Notes: generated from the letters alone by a model not told the origin. Shown: positions 35,170-44,082, numbered from the stretch's first letter. The stretch is DNA of 64,000 nucleotides from CAZLPZ01 sp964607245 (GCA_964607245.1 CAZSIB010000002.1:1-64000), one strand, 5' to 3'. A program made the numbers and translations.

Positions 35170-36057
35170 ATGGTCGATCACCCAGTTTATACGCGCAATG
35201 ACGGGACGCAATTTACAGGATTGCGGGACCATACGGGCGCGACCCCCCTGATGACTGACCGGAAATATGACGGGATTGCCGCTGAACTGGCGAAACCGGA
35301 AAACCGCGCAGGTGCAAAAGTCGTCGAGGATATGGTCAAGGCCGAGGCCGAGGCGAAAAAAAACAGTAAGCCTTTCAGCTATGATAAATTCTTGTCAGGT
35401 TCCCCGAATGGCGCGGAAGGCCGCGCGTTTCTCGCAAAAATGCAAAATGAGTATAGCGCCGAGGCAGGAAATATCGCCGATGTCGCCGCCGACAAGCGTA
35501 AACCACCAGAACAACAGGCCGGCAGACAACGTGCTGTAAGTATCGAAGGGCGCCCCACCTTACCCCAAAACGTCGCGGCTGCTGAACGGCATGCCGCGCC
35601 TGTGTCGATGGAAGAAAAGAAATATCCCAAAACAACTCCTGCTGCTCCCGCGGGAACCCCAACCCCCGCGGCGCATGCTTCTACACCAGATAAGCCTTCA
35701 GTGTCCGCTCCACGATCCGCATCTTTCGCCAAAGGTATTGTTAGTAAAGCGGTGACAGGTGCCGTCGGTCTTGTCGCGGCAGGAATGGTCAGTGCAAAGG
35801 ATGGGCAATCCATGCAGCATCACGCGGCAGGAACCGTCGATGCGATGCTCCCGACGAATTTAAGGGGCGAAAAAACACTTTGTCAGCAGTTTGGAGAGGC
35901 GGCGACAAGTGTTGCCTCTGCAGGGGCTGGTATTGGTGTTGGACTTTTGGCAACGCCGGCGACGACACCTATTGGCGGCCTTGCCGCTGGGTTTGCAACG
36001 CAGGAACTTGTGGGGCAGGCCGGATCAAAATTGACACAGATGGTGTGTGGTCGTTAA
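35170..36057 (+). CDS. Protein of unknown function with Pro/Ala linker and Gly-rich hydrophobic tail
   Basis: This 295-residue protein has no signal peptide. The first 110 residues are charged and predicted helical, residues 115-180 are low in complexity (Pro, Ala, Thr), and the last 110 contain two Gly/Ala-rich hydrophobic stretches (SKAVTGAVGLVAAGMV and SAGAGIGVGLLATPATTPIGGLAAG), like glycine-zipper membrane-inserting segments. An AGGG site lies about 6 bases before the ATG. No family was recognised. Confidence 0.55.
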   Translation: MVDHPVYTRNDGTQFTGLRDHTGATPLMTDRKYDGIAAELAKPENRAGAKVVEDMVKAEAEAKKNSKPFSYDKFLSGSPNGAEGRAFLAKMQNEYSAEAGNIADVAADKRKPPEQQAGRQRAVSIEGRPTLPQNVAAAERHAAPVSMEEKKYPKTTPAAPAGTPTPAAHASTPDKPSVSAPRSASFAKGIVSKAVTGAVGLVAAGMVSAKDGQSMQHHAAGTVDAMLPTNLRGEKTLCQQFGEAATSVASAGAGIGVGLLATPATTPIGGLAAGFATQELVGQAGSKLTQMVCGR

Positions 36058-36068
36058 TGGTATAAACC

Positions 36069-36965
36069 CTACCTCCACGTCACCATGGGCGGCATGGACA
36101 TCAAAATCGCCTCTGTATTCCCGCCGGTTTTGAGCCCAAACATCGTCCCGCGATCATAAAGCAGGTTAAATTCAACATAACGACCGCGCCGTTCCAGTTG
36201 ATGCGTGCGCTGATCCTCGGTCCAGTCCTTGTTCATATGTGCGCGCACGATCTCGGGATAAACGGTCGCAAAGGTACCGCCCACATCGCGGGTAAAGGCG
36301 AAATCAGCGTCCCAATGTCCGGTATTCAGTGTGTCATAGAAAATACCGCCCACGCCGCGCGGTTCATTCCGGTGAGGCAAAAAGAAATACTCATCCGCCC
36401 ATTTCTTGAACCGAGGATAATAGGTCGGATCATACCGATCACAACAGGCACGTAACGCCCCGTGAAACCGCGTGGTGTCGTCTGTATTTTCAACCATCGG
36501 CGTTAAATCGGCTCCGCCGCCAAACCAGGACTTTGATGTCACAATCATCCGCGTATTCATGTGCACTGCCGGGACAAGCGGGCTTTGCATGTGCGCGACA
36601 AGGGAAATACCAGATGCCCAAAATTGCCCCTCAGCCTCCACTGCGCCGGGGATTTGTGCGCGAAATTCCGGCGTAAAAACGCCGCTGACGACCGAAATAT
36701 TAACACCCACTTTTTCAAAAACGCGTCCGCGCATGACTGACATCTCACCGCCACCATTCAAGATGGCGCCTGCAGGGTCGCTTCCCTTGGGCGTTGAGTG
36801 CCATGGTGTACGGGTAAACGTGCCGGGCGGCTGGGCCGCCCATTTTGTCCCTGATAATTCTTGTTCTAATTTTTCAAACTCCGAACAAATCTGGTCACGC
36901 AAGGTTCGAAACCATGCTGCCGCCTGGTCCTGGTATCCAGAAAAACGTGAGGGATCTAAAGACAT
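36069..36965 (-). CDS. hemF: Oxygen-dependent coproporphyrinogen III oxidase
   Basis: This 298-residue enzyme of haem synthesis converts coproporphyrinogen III to protoporphyrinogen IX with O2. HemF signatures are visible: HMNTRMIVTSKSWFGGGADLTP, RGVGGIFYDTL and the C-terminal RRGRYVEFNLLYDRGTMFGLKTGGNTEAILMSMPP. Length is normal. It converges with the unknown gene at 36057 and lies 10 bases downstream of the K+ channel gene on the same strand. Confidence 0.96.
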   Translation of the reverse strand: MSLDPSRFSGYQDQAAAWFRTLRDQICSEFEKLEQELSGTKWAAQPPGTFTRTPWHSTPKGSDPAGAILNGGGEMSVMRGRVFEKVGVNISVVSGVFTPEFRAQIPGAVEAEGQFWASGISLVAHMQSPLVPAVHMNTRMIVTSKSWFGGGADLTPMVENTDDTTRFHGALRACCDRYDPTYYPRFKKWADEYFFLPHRNEPRGVGGIFYDTLNTGHWDADFAFTRDVGGTFATVYPEIVRAHMNKDWTEDQRTHQLERRGRYVEFNLLYDRGTMFGLKTGGNTEAILMSMPPMVTWR

Positions 36966-36975
36966 GAAAAACCTT

Positions 36976-37440
36976 TTATTTTTGTTCCCGGATACTTAAT
37001 CGGTAATAGGTTGACGCCAGAACTTCCAAGATAAAGGCCGTGCTCCATCCGAATAAAATCATGCCGGATGCGGCTTGCATCGCGCTCAATAATCGGTCAT
37101 CGGGGGAGAGGACCACATCGCCATAGCCCACAGTCGAAAAACTGACCGTCGAGAAATAAAGCGCCGTTTCAAAATCATGCACCGCGCTGATATCGAGGGC
37201 CAGATATAAAACCGCCCAGGCCCAAATTTCAGCAGAATGGATAAGGATAATGCCGACAGCCGTCAAGAACAGCACCAAAATCTTCCAAATATGCGTACCG
37301 GCCTGATTTTCCTTGCGCGCGCGAGGTAAAATGCGGCCAATAATGCGGATTAACCAATCAAGGCTATAGGCATGAAAGAAAAAAGTTGCCAAAATCATGG
37401 CAAGGCCAATACCGATATTGTCAATGATTGTGATGACCAT
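36976..37440 (-). CDS. Two-helix potassium channel
   Basis: About 154 residues: hydrophobic helices near the N-terminus, a pore loop with the TVGYGD selectivity filter, and a second membrane helix (MILFGWSTAFILEVLASTYY). It belongs to the Ion_trans_2 family and probably forms tetramers. ATG 37440 with an AAAGG site about 8 bases upstream is chosen; a longer frame to 37542 would add a hydrophilic stretch that lies within the opposite gene. It is upstream of hemF. Confidence 0.82.
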   Translation of the reverse strand: MVITIIDNIGIGLAMILATFFFHAYSLDWLIRIIGRILPRARKENQAGTHIWKILVLFLTAVGIILIHSAEIWAWAVLYLALDISAVHDFETALYFSTVSFSTVGYGDVVLSPDDRLLSAMQAASGMILFGWSTAFILEVLASTYYRLSIREQK

Positions 37441-38422
37441 GCCGAAACCTTTATCTTCCGCTGTGCCTGGGTGCGTCGAACTCGATTTTACGCCAGTTTC
37501 GCTACCTTTGTGGAGAGAGAATTTTAAATCACTTTGTCGCACAAATTTGTTACAAAGTTACGATTACGCACGGTTCATGGCGACAACAGAAGGGTACCGC
37601 CCGCATTTTGCGATGATTCGTGTGGACGGAAACATGGTGGGGATGGTCCAAATCCTGACCCAGGGGTTTATGAAGGGCCGTGTTGGGGCCGTGATTTTGG
37701 ATCGTGGGCCGCTGTGGCTTGTGCCGGATCCACCGCAAGATTGGATTTATGGGTTTTTTGAGGCGTTTTCACGGGATTTTCCCCGCTCGTGGCTGGGGCG
37801 GCGTCGTATTATCCCGGAATGTGGCCCGGGTGTTATCCCCGAATCCGATTGGACGCATTTGGGGTTTCGGCCCAATCCGCGACTTTCCCCGTATCAAACG
37901 ATTTGGATAGATTTGACGCTGCCGCCCGAAACAATCCAGGCCCGCATGACAAAATCGTGGCGGTATGATCTGCGGCGTGGACTTCTGCGCTCTGACCTTG
38001 AGATCACATTTTCGACGACCCCGCAGGGTGCCTTGCCGATTATTTTGCACGCCGCGGTGGATCAACGCGCGCGGGGATATTGCGGCTTGTCCGCCGGGCG
38101 CTTGATGAAACTCATCCGTTTTTGCGCGGCCGGTGACGGTGTTGTGATCGCGCGGGCCAAAAAGGGCCCCGATGACGTGGCCGGGGCAATTTTTTTACGT
38201 CATGGTTTGGATGCCACCTATCAAACCGGATGGGTGAATGATGCGGGGCGAGATATTGCGGCAAACCATGTTTTGTTGTGGCGGGCGATCGAGCATCTTG
38301 CGGCGTGCGGCGTTCGGGCGCTTGATCTCGGCGGTGTAAACGACGATGATGCCCGTGGCGTTGCGCATTTTAAAAAAGGCCTTGGAGGGACGCATGTTTG
38401 TTTCGATCATCCGTATTGCTAA
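37439..38422 (+). CDS. FemAB/GNAT-type acyltransferase-like protein
   Basis: About 327 residues of two tandem GNAT-like folds typical of FemAB-like peptidoglycan bridge enzymes: LLQSYDYARFMA near the start, WRYDLRRGLLRSDL in the middle and ALDLGGVNDDDARGVAHFKKGLGG at the end. Several in-frame starts exist (37397, 37433, 37439). All touch or overlap the divergent channel gene, so the start is uncertain. The aminoacyl acceptor is unknown. Confidence 0.72.
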   Translation: MPKPLSSAVPGCVELDFTPVSLPLWRENFKSLCRTNLLQSYDYARFMATTEGYRPHFAMIRVDGNMVGMVQILTQGFMKGRVGAVILDRGPLWLVPDPPQDWIYGFFEAFSRDFPRSWLGRRRIIPECGPGVIPESDWTHLGFRPNPRLSPYQTIWIDLTLPPETIQARMTKSWRYDLRRGLLRSDLEITFSTTPQGALPIILHAAVDQRARGYCGLSAGRLMKLIRFCAAGDGVVIARAKKGPDDVAGAIFLRHGLDATYQTGWVNDAGRDIAANHVLLWRAIEHLAACGVRALDLGGVNDDDARGVAHFKKGLGGTHVCFDHPYC

Positions 38423-39206
38423 TCTTGCCCTGCTGGCCGCGCTGTTTCTGACGGGGGCGGCTTGGGCCGCGGAGGCGCCACATCGCTTGACCTATCAAGT
38501 CTATGCAGGTGGCGTTCACGTGATTGCGGCGGATCTGGATTTATCGCTCACGAACAAAACCTATCAGGCGGATTTAAACGCCCAGACGCGGGGGTTTTTG
38601 GGAAAACTGGTCCCGTGGCGCGGATCTTTTGCGACACAAGGGCGGGGGAATCACGCGCATCTGATGCCGATTGAACATCGGTCCGTGTCCACATGGAAAG
38701 AAAAGGATGATACAGCGATCTATCGGTACGATGCGCGCGGGGCATTCAAAAGTTTAAAATTAACGGATGACGGCGTCGATAAAACACCCAAAAATATTGA
38801 TCCTGCGCTGACCCGCCAGACGGTCGATATCTTAACTGCAACCCTCCGCATGATGCAGAACGTCGATGCGGCCAAGGCATGCGCTGGGAAATCCGATGTA
38901 TTTGACAGCCGGCGGCGGTTTACCCTGGCCTTTGCGCCGCAGGGGGTTGAGACGCTCAAACCCTCAAAACGTAGTTTTTATACGGGCCCCGCGTATAAAT
39001 GCACGGTGGAGGTGACGCCCAAGGGCGGTGCCTGGAAGAAAAAGCCGCGTGGCTGGCTGTCGATTCAGGAACAAGGCCGAAAAAAGGGGACGTTGCCGAC
39101 GATGTGGGTCGCCCGTGTGCAGGACGATTTGCCCCCCGTGCCCGTTCGGATTATGATGAAAACGGATTATGGGACGCTGTTTATGCATCTGTCGGATGTT
39201 CGGTAA
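38394..39206 (+). CDS. DUF3108 domain periplasmic protein
   Basis: About 270 residues, beginning with a signal peptide (VSIIRIANLALLAALFLTGAAWAAE). The mature part has a LTYQVYAGGVHVIAADLDLSL opening and beta-rich repeats, as in the alphaproteobacterial DUF3108 family of unknown function. It overlaps the end of the FemAB-like gene by 29 bases. The ATG at 38394 is chosen because it yields the signal peptide. Confidence 0.82.
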   Translation: MFVSIIRIANLALLAALFLTGAAWAAEAPHRLTYQVYAGGVHVIAADLDLSLTNKTYQADLNAQTRGFLGKLVPWRGSFATQGRGNHAHLMPIEHRSVSTWKEKDDTAIYRYDARGAFKSLKLTDDGVDKTPKNIDPALTRQTVDILTATLRMMQNVDAAKACAGKSDVFDSRRRFTLAFAPQGVETLKPSKRSFYTGPAYKCTVEVTPKGGAWKKKPRGWLSIQEQGRKKGTLPTMWVARVQDDLPPVPVRIMMKTDYGTLFMHLSDVR

Positions 39207-39263
39207 CGCGTTGCAACATCATGTGATTTGATGGATTCTCTTGAATTTGCGGAGATAGAGGCC

Positions 39264-40604
39264 ATGAGCGAACGAAAATTGATTTGTGTGATTTTGGCAG
39301 CGGGCAAGGGGACACGGATGAAATCATCCCTGCCCAAGGTCTTGCACAAGGTTGCGGGTGAACCCATGTTGACGCATGTGATCCGCGCGGCGAAAACCCT
39401 GACCCCGGATCAAATTATTGTTGTGGTGGGGCCGGGGATGGATAATGTGGCGGCGGTGGCGGCACCGCACGATGTCGTGATTCAAACCGAACAACTGGGG
39501 ACAGGCCACGCGGTCCGCACGGCCCTTGCAGGTCAGGCGACGCACGGCGCGGATGTCATGGTCCTTTGCGGTGATGTGCCGCTTGTGGCCCCTGAATCTT
39601 TGTCGGATCTTTTGGCGGAACATCGGGATCAGGATGCGGACGTCACAATTTTGGCCATGCAGCCCGATAATCCAACGGGATATGGTCGGTTGATTACCAA
39701 TGCGGACGGTCATGTGAGCGCGATTATCGAAGAACTGGATGCCGACGCACCAACCAAAAAAATCAATCTGTGTAACAGTGCGATGATGGTGTTGCGGGGC
39801 GAGGGGCTGGAGGGTCTATTAAATTCCATTCAGAATAAAAATGCCAAGGGCGAATATTATTTAACCGACGTTCTGGCTCTTTCGCGCGCGAAAGGCGGGC
39901 TTTGCGCCTATACGGTTGGCGATGCCCAGGATTTAAACGGTGTGAATGACCGTGTTCAACTCTCAATCGTTGAACGTCGGTTTCAGGAACGCGCGCGGGT
40001 GCGGGCCATGCAAAACGGCGTGACTTTGATTGATCCCGATACCGTTTATTTCTCGGCCGATACAGTTTTGGGTCGTGATGTCACTGTGGAACCGCATGTC
40101 TTTTTTGGCCTGGGTGTCAGGGTTGCCGATGATGTGCAGATCAGGGCGAATTGTTATATAGAGAATGTGATTATTAAGGATAAAGCCATTATTGGTCCAT
40201 TTGCTCGAATTCGGGAGCATAGTTTAATTGGAGAGAGCGCTTTAATTGGTAATTTCGTTGAAGTTAAAAAATCAGTTGTTGGACGTGAAACGAAGGCATC
40301 ACATCTAACTTATTTGTGTGATCTTGATGTTGGTGAGTTTGTCAATGTTGGCGTTGGCGCAAACTTTAGTAATTGGGATGGGATTCGTAAGACACGTACA
40401 AACATCGGCGATCGTTCTTTTATCGGGGCGAATGCCACAGTCGTCTCACCTGTGACGATTGGCGCCGACAGCTATATCGCGGCGGGCAGTGTGATTACCG
40501 ACGATGTGCCAGCGGATAAACTGGCCTTTGGCCGTGCGCGTCAAAGCGTGCGGGATCATACCGATAAAACGCGCGCGTTTTCGACCAAAAAGAAGAAGGG
40601 GTAA
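39264..40604 (+). CDS. glmU: Bifunctional GlmU (N-acetylglucosamine-1-phosphate uridyltransferase/acetyltransferase)
   Basis: About 446 residues. The N-terminal pyrophosphorylase has the AAGKGTRMKSSLPKVLHKV signature, GTGHAVR and a GDVPL segment; the C-terminal left-handed beta-helix performs acetylation, with NFVEVKK, SHLTYL and NWDG...RKT segments. The usual NYDG motif reads NWDG. It makes UDP-GlcNAc, feeding peptidoglycan and glycans. The ATG at 39264 has GGAG 9 bases upstream. A stretch of about 260 bases at 40146-40405 is markedly A+T-richer than the rest of the gene. Confidence 0.93.
   Translation: MSERKLICVILAAGKGTRMKSSLPKVLHKVAGEPMLTHVIRAAKTLTPDQIIVVVGPGMDNVAAVAAPHDVVIQTEQLGTGHAVRTALAGQATHGADVMVLCGDVPLVAPESLSDLLAEHRDQDADVTILAMQPDNPTGYGRLITNADGHVSAIIEELDADAPTKKINLCNSAMMVLRGEGLEGLLNSIQNKNAKGEYYLTDVLALSRAKGGLCAYTVGDAQDLNGVNDRVQLSIVERRFQERARVRAMQNGVTLIDPDTVYFSADTVLGRDVTVEPHVFFGLGVRVADDVQIRANCYIENVIIKDKAIIGPFARIREHSLIGESALIGNFVEVKKSVVGRETKASHLTYLCDLDVGEFVNVGVGANFSNWDGIRKTRTNIGDRSFIGANATVVSPVTIGADSYIAAGSVITDDVPADKLAFGRARQSVRDHTDKTRAFSTKKKKG
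40146..40405 (+). other. A+T-rich mosaic patch within glmU
   Basis: Codons here use many A/T third positions (att, gtt, aaa, ttt), while flanking glmU sequence prefers G/C thirds. The reading frame is intact and encodes the central beta-helix, about residues 294-380. The change of composition is sharp on both sides. Confidence 0.6.
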
Positions 40605-40612
40605 GTCATCGC

Positions 40613-42436
40613 ATGTGCGGGATTATCGGGATTGTGGGAAAAACAGACGCCGCGCCGCGTATTTTATCGGGGCTTGAGCGCCTGGCGTATCGCGGATATG
40701 ACAGCGCGGGAATTGCCACGGTCGTTGGGGCCCATATTCACCGCACGCGCGCGCCCGGGAAACTTGAAAATCTGGGGCGGAAATTAAAAGACGCACCGTT
40801 ACCGGGCAGAACGGGCATCGGGCATACGCGCTGGGCAACCCATGGCGGGCCCACGGAAACAAACGCGCACCCCCACGCGACGTCGCGCGTGGCGGTCGTG
40901 CATAACGGGATCATCGAAAATTACGCGGATCTCAAATCAAAGCTTCAGAAAAAAGGGTGCATGTTTGACACCGAGACGGATACCGAAGTCATCGTGCATT
41001 TGGTGACCGATTATTTAGCGCAAGGATACAACGAAAAAGACGCAAGCTTTGCGGCTTTTGATGAACTGAAAGGCGTCTATGCGATTGCCCTGATCTTTGC
41101 AGGACGGGATGATCTGATGATTGGCGCGCGCGTGGGCACACCCCTTGCCGTCGGGTATGGTGAGGGCGAAAATTATCTGGCGTCTGATTCCTATGCTCTT
41201 GCGCCACTCACGCGTCAGGTCACGTTTTTAGAAGACGGGGACCGTGTGGTGCTGACCCCGACCGGAGTTGATATTTTTAACGCACACGGAACACCGATCA
41301 CGCGGCCCGTGCGGATGAGTGCGCAATCCGGTTTAACGACAGGAAAGGGCGATTACCGCCATTTCATGCATAAAGAAATTCATGAACAACCCAGTGTAAT
41401 CGCGGATACGCTCTCGGCACTCATCAACCCGACAACGGGCGATGTGATGATCAATCCGGATGTGCTGGCGGCGTTGTCGTCCGCTCCGCGTCTGACCTTA
41501 ATTGCGTGCGGCACGGCGCATTACGCGACGTTTGTCGCGAAATATTGGTTTGAACAAATTGCGCGCATTCCCTGCGATGTGGATGTCGCATCTGAATTTC
41601 GTTACCGCGAGGCACCCATGGAGCAAGGTGGTCTTGCCATTGTCGTGTCGCAATCGGGTGAGACACTCGATACGCTTGAAGGGCTGCGCTATGCGCGGCG
41701 CATGGGCCAAAAGATATTGGCGATTGTGAACGTGGTGGAAAGCACAATTGAGCGCGAGGCCGATTTTGTTCTTCACACCCGGGCGGGCCCGGAAATTGGG
41801 GTGGCCTCGACCAAGGCGTTTACAACGCAACTCACCACCTTGCTGGCCTTGGCGCTTGCGGCGGCCCGCGCGCGGGGCCAGACCGCCACAGATGTTGATC
41901 AATTGGTTGCAGCCTTGCGGCATTTGCCGCGTCTTGCGCGCGATGTGCTGGGGCTTGAAGGGGCGATCCAAAACATTGCGGCCGATATCGCCGCTGCGCG
42001 GGATGTTTTATACCTTGCGCGCGGGATGCTCTATCCGCTTGCGCTTGAAGGGGCGTTGAAACTCAAGGAAATCTCGTACATCCATGCCGAAGGCTATGCC
42101 GCCGGGGAAATGAAGCATGGGCCGATTGCGCTCATTGACGATCAGGTGCCGATTGTTGCGCTTGCTCATCATGATATATTGTTTGAAAAAACCCTCTCTA
42201 ATGTCCAAGAAGCGCGGGCGCGTGGTGGGCAAATCTTGATGATCACGGATGTGCGCGGGGAAAAGGCATCGGCCGGGATGGCGCGGTGGCACGTGACGAT
42301 ATCCGACGCGCCGGCTGTTCTGGCCCCGATCCTTTATGCGTTGCCGATCCAGATGCTGGCTTATCATGTCGCCGTGATCAAAGGCACAGACGTGGATCAA
42401 CCGCGAAATTTGGCTAAGGCTGTGACGGTTGAGTAG
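40613..42436 (+). CDS. glmS: Glutamine-fructose-6-phosphate aminotransferase
   Basis: The 607-residue enzyme makes glucosamine-6-phosphate, the first step toward UDP-GlcNAc. The N-terminal CGIIGIVG supplies the Cys nucleophile after removal of Met, followed by YDSAGIA and HTRWATHG in the glutaminase domain. Two SIS domains follow, with SQSGETLDTL and EISYIHAEGYAAGEMKHGPIALI. It ends in the conserved PRNLAKAVTVE. It starts 8 bases after glmU and is co-transcribed with it. Confidence 0.96.
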   Translation: MCGIIGIVGKTDAAPRILSGLERLAYRGYDSAGIATVVGAHIHRTRAPGKLENLGRKLKDAPLPGRTGIGHTRWATHGGPTETNAHPHATSRVAVVHNGIIENYADLKSKLQKKGCMFDTETDTEVIVHLVTDYLAQGYNEKDASFAAFDELKGVYAIALIFAGRDDLMIGARVGTPLAVGYGEGENYLASDSYALAPLTRQVTFLEDGDRVVLTPTGVDIFNAHGTPITRPVRMSAQSGLTTGKGDYRHFMHKEIHEQPSVIADTLSALINPTTGDVMINPDVLAALSSAPRLTLIACGTAHYATFVAKYWFEQIARIPCDVDVASEFRYREAPMEQGGLAIVVSQSGETLDTLEGLRYARRMGQKILAIVNVVESTIEREADFVLHTRAGPEIGVASTKAFTTQLTTLLALALAAARARGQTATDVDQLVAALRHLPRLARDVLGLEGAIQNIAADIAAARDVLYLARGMLYPLALEGALKLKEISYIHAEGYAAGEMKHGPIALIDDQVPIVALAHHDILFEKTLSNVQEARARGGQILMITDVRGEKASAGMARWHVTISDAPAVLAPILYALPIQMLAYHVAVIKGTDVDQPRNLAKAVTVE

Positions 42437-42454
42437 ACGTTCAGATGGACCGCG

Positions 42455-43336
42455 ATGATCCTCAAAAATAAAATNNNNNNNNNNGAGCTGACAGGATGCC
42501 TGGAACGCGCCGGGGTAGAAGATCCGCGTCGTGCCGCGCGGGCCATGATCGCCCATGCAGCCGGAATTTCGCGCGTCGATCAAATCACGAATCCAGATAC
42601 CGTCTTGTCGTCGGAACAAATCGATCAAATTGACGTCATGACAAAACGCCGCCTTCAGGGCGAGCCGCTCTCCCGCATTTTGGGGCGCCGCGAATTTTAT
42701 GGCCTCGATTTCCTGGTCTCTCCCGCGACGCTTGATCCACGCCCCGAGACAGAGTTGTTGGTTGACCGTGCATGTGCCTTTATCGATTCACGGCTCGAAA
42801 ATGCGGATGACACGCGCCCAATATCGATCCTGGATTTGGGGACAGGGACGGGGTGTATCCCGATTTCAATCCTGACCCAATATCCGGCCGCGCGCGCGGT
42901 CGCGGTGGATATTTCGGCGGATGCTTTGGCCGTTGGGGCCAGTAATGCGCGTGTGCATGGTGTTGCCGACCGATTGGCGCTCGTTCAATCGGATTGGTTT
43001 GATGCCCTTTCCCACGTTACATTTGATTTGGTGATTTCGAACCCGCCCTATATTGCGGAGGATGTGGTACCGACACTGGATGCTGCTGTGCGTGATTTTG
43101 ATCCGGCCCTTGCCCTTATCGGTGGGGCAGACGGGATGGATCCGTACCGGGTGATTTTTGCGGATATCCCCCGTTATCTAAAGCCTGGGGGCCTCGGCCT
43201 TTTTGAAATTGGGTTTGATCAGGCGGCGGGGGTCACAGACCTTGCAAAACGCGCGGGCCTTGACGTTTGCGGCGTCTGGAACGATGATGCGGGTATTCCC
43301 CGCGTGGTCGGGGTACGTGTCGGCACGGGTCGATAA
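42455..43336 (+). CDS. prmC: Peptide chain release factor N5-glutamine methyltransferase (start at assembly gap)
   Basis: PrmC methylates the GGQ glutamine of release factors. Motifs are clear: EPLSRILGRREFYGL, a DPRPETELLV segment, ILDLGTGTGCIPISIL as motif I and the catalytic NPPYI. The N-terminus crosses the 10-N gap at 42475-42484, so the first residues and the true start are unsure. The prfA gene usually seen just upstream is not between glmS and the gap. Confidence 0.9.
   Translation: MILKNKXXXXELTGCLERAGVEDPRRAARAMIAHAAGISRVDQITNPDTVLSSEQIDQIDVMTKRRLQGEPLSRILGRREFYGLDFLVSPATLDPRPETELLVDRACAFIDSRLENADDTRPISILDLGTGTGCIPISILTQYPAARAVAVDISADALAVGASNARVHGVADRLALVQSDWFDALSHVTFDLVISNPPYIAEDVVPTLDAAVRDFDPALALIGGADGMDPYRVIFADIPRYLKPGGLGLFEIGFDQAAGVTDLAKRAGLDVCGVWNDDAGIPRVVGVRVGTGR
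42475..42484. other. Assembly gap (10 N) at the start of prmC
   Basis: Ten consecutive N bases, probably a placeholder of unknown true length. It could conceal only a few bases or a missing gene such as prfA. Confidence 0.95.
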
Positions 43337-43346
43337 AAATATTTTT

Positions 43347-43489
43347 GATTCGGGGGCTTGAACCCCGGCGATTCGACCGTGTACGACTGGAACATCATCC
43401 GGGTGAAAGATTCGTTTTTGATTCGCTTGCTTTGGCGGCGGGACAAAAAGCCGGATGGATGATAAGATCTTGATTCGTTTATGGGAATC
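43347..43489. promoter_or_regulatory. Cluster of six GANTC sites
   Basis: GANTC sites lie at 43347, 43370, 43409, 43420, 43472 and 43485. GANTC is the CcrM methylation site in alphaproteobacteria. About 0.6 such sites would be expected by chance in this length. Five of the six are followed by G (GATTCG). Confidence 0.6.
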
Positions 43490-43535
43490 GGACTGGCACA
43501 CCCCGCAAAAATGCGGTAGTGTGATTGTATAAGTT

Positions 43536-43556
43536 TGTTGATAACTTTGTGGAAAA
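43536..43556 (+). promoter_or_regulatory. Two tandem DnaA-box-like sequences
   Basis: TGTTGATAA (43536-43544) and TGTGGAAAA (43548-43556) lie in the same orientation, 3 bases apart. The second fits the reverse of the TTWTNCACA consensus; the first has one mismatch. They lie just before the DUF4167 start. Confidence 0.4.
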
Positions 43557-43568
43557 GGTAAAAACACC

Positions 43569-44045
43569 ATGAGACATGCAATGGCAAATCGGCGTCGGAA
43601 TCGTCAAGGGAATGGCGGTCCGGGCGGCGGGCGTCCCCAGCATAACAAAGCGACGGTGTTTGACAGCAACGGGCCCGATGTGCGGATTCGCGGCACGGCC
43701 TTTCAAATTGTCGAGAAATACATGACTCTTGCCAAGGATGCGATGTCGTCGGGTGACCGCGTGCTCGCTGAAAATTACCTCCAACATGCCGAACATTATC
43801 AACGCATGATCGGCGCCTGGGCCGAAGAAGCCCCGCGCGCGTCGTATTATAATGAGCCCCCGGTTCAGGCCGCAGATACTCCCCAAAACATGCAAGCCGA
43901 TGCCGTGGTGACGCGTCCCGCACGTCCCGCTCCGGCGGATGACGATTTGGGCCTGCCCGCCAGTATTTTAGGGGCCGGGGCCGCATCCGCCTCGACGACA
44001 GACGGGAATACCCGCGATATCCCCGCCCGGACGATGGTGGGATAA
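43569..44045 (+). CDS. DUF4167 domain protein
   Basis: The 158-residue protein has the DUF4167 opening: a basic Arg/Asn/Gln-rich stretch, then TVFDSNGPDVRIRGTAFQIVEKYMTLAKDAMSSGDRVLAENYLQHAEHYQRMI, followed by a low-complexity Ala/Pro/Asp tail. The gene is commonly found between prmC and clpB in alphaproteobacteria. Its function is unknown; the basic part suggests nucleic acid or ribosome contact (inference). Confidence 0.9.
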   Translation: MRHAMANRRRNRQGNGGPGGGRPQHNKATVFDSNGPDVRIRGTAFQIVEKYMTLAKDAMSSGDRVLAENYLQHAEHYQRMIGAWAEEAPRASYYNEPPVQAADTPQNMQADAVVTRPARPAPADDDLGLPASILGAGAASASTTDGNTRDIPARTMVG

Positions 44046-44054
44046 TTCCTTTAT

Positions 44055-44082
44055 TGTCATCCCGGGCCTTGACCCGGGATCG
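44055..44082. repeat. GTCATCCCGGG-type palindrome, copy 1
   Basis: TCCCGGG and CCCGGGA arms lie around a short centre. The copy lies 10 bases after the DUF4167 stop. A near-identical copy follows clpB. Confidence 0.7.

Noticed and set aside
43347..43375. Possible tRNA-like T-loop near GGGGCTTGAACCCC
   Set aside because: No matching acceptor, D or anticodon stems could be found around it.
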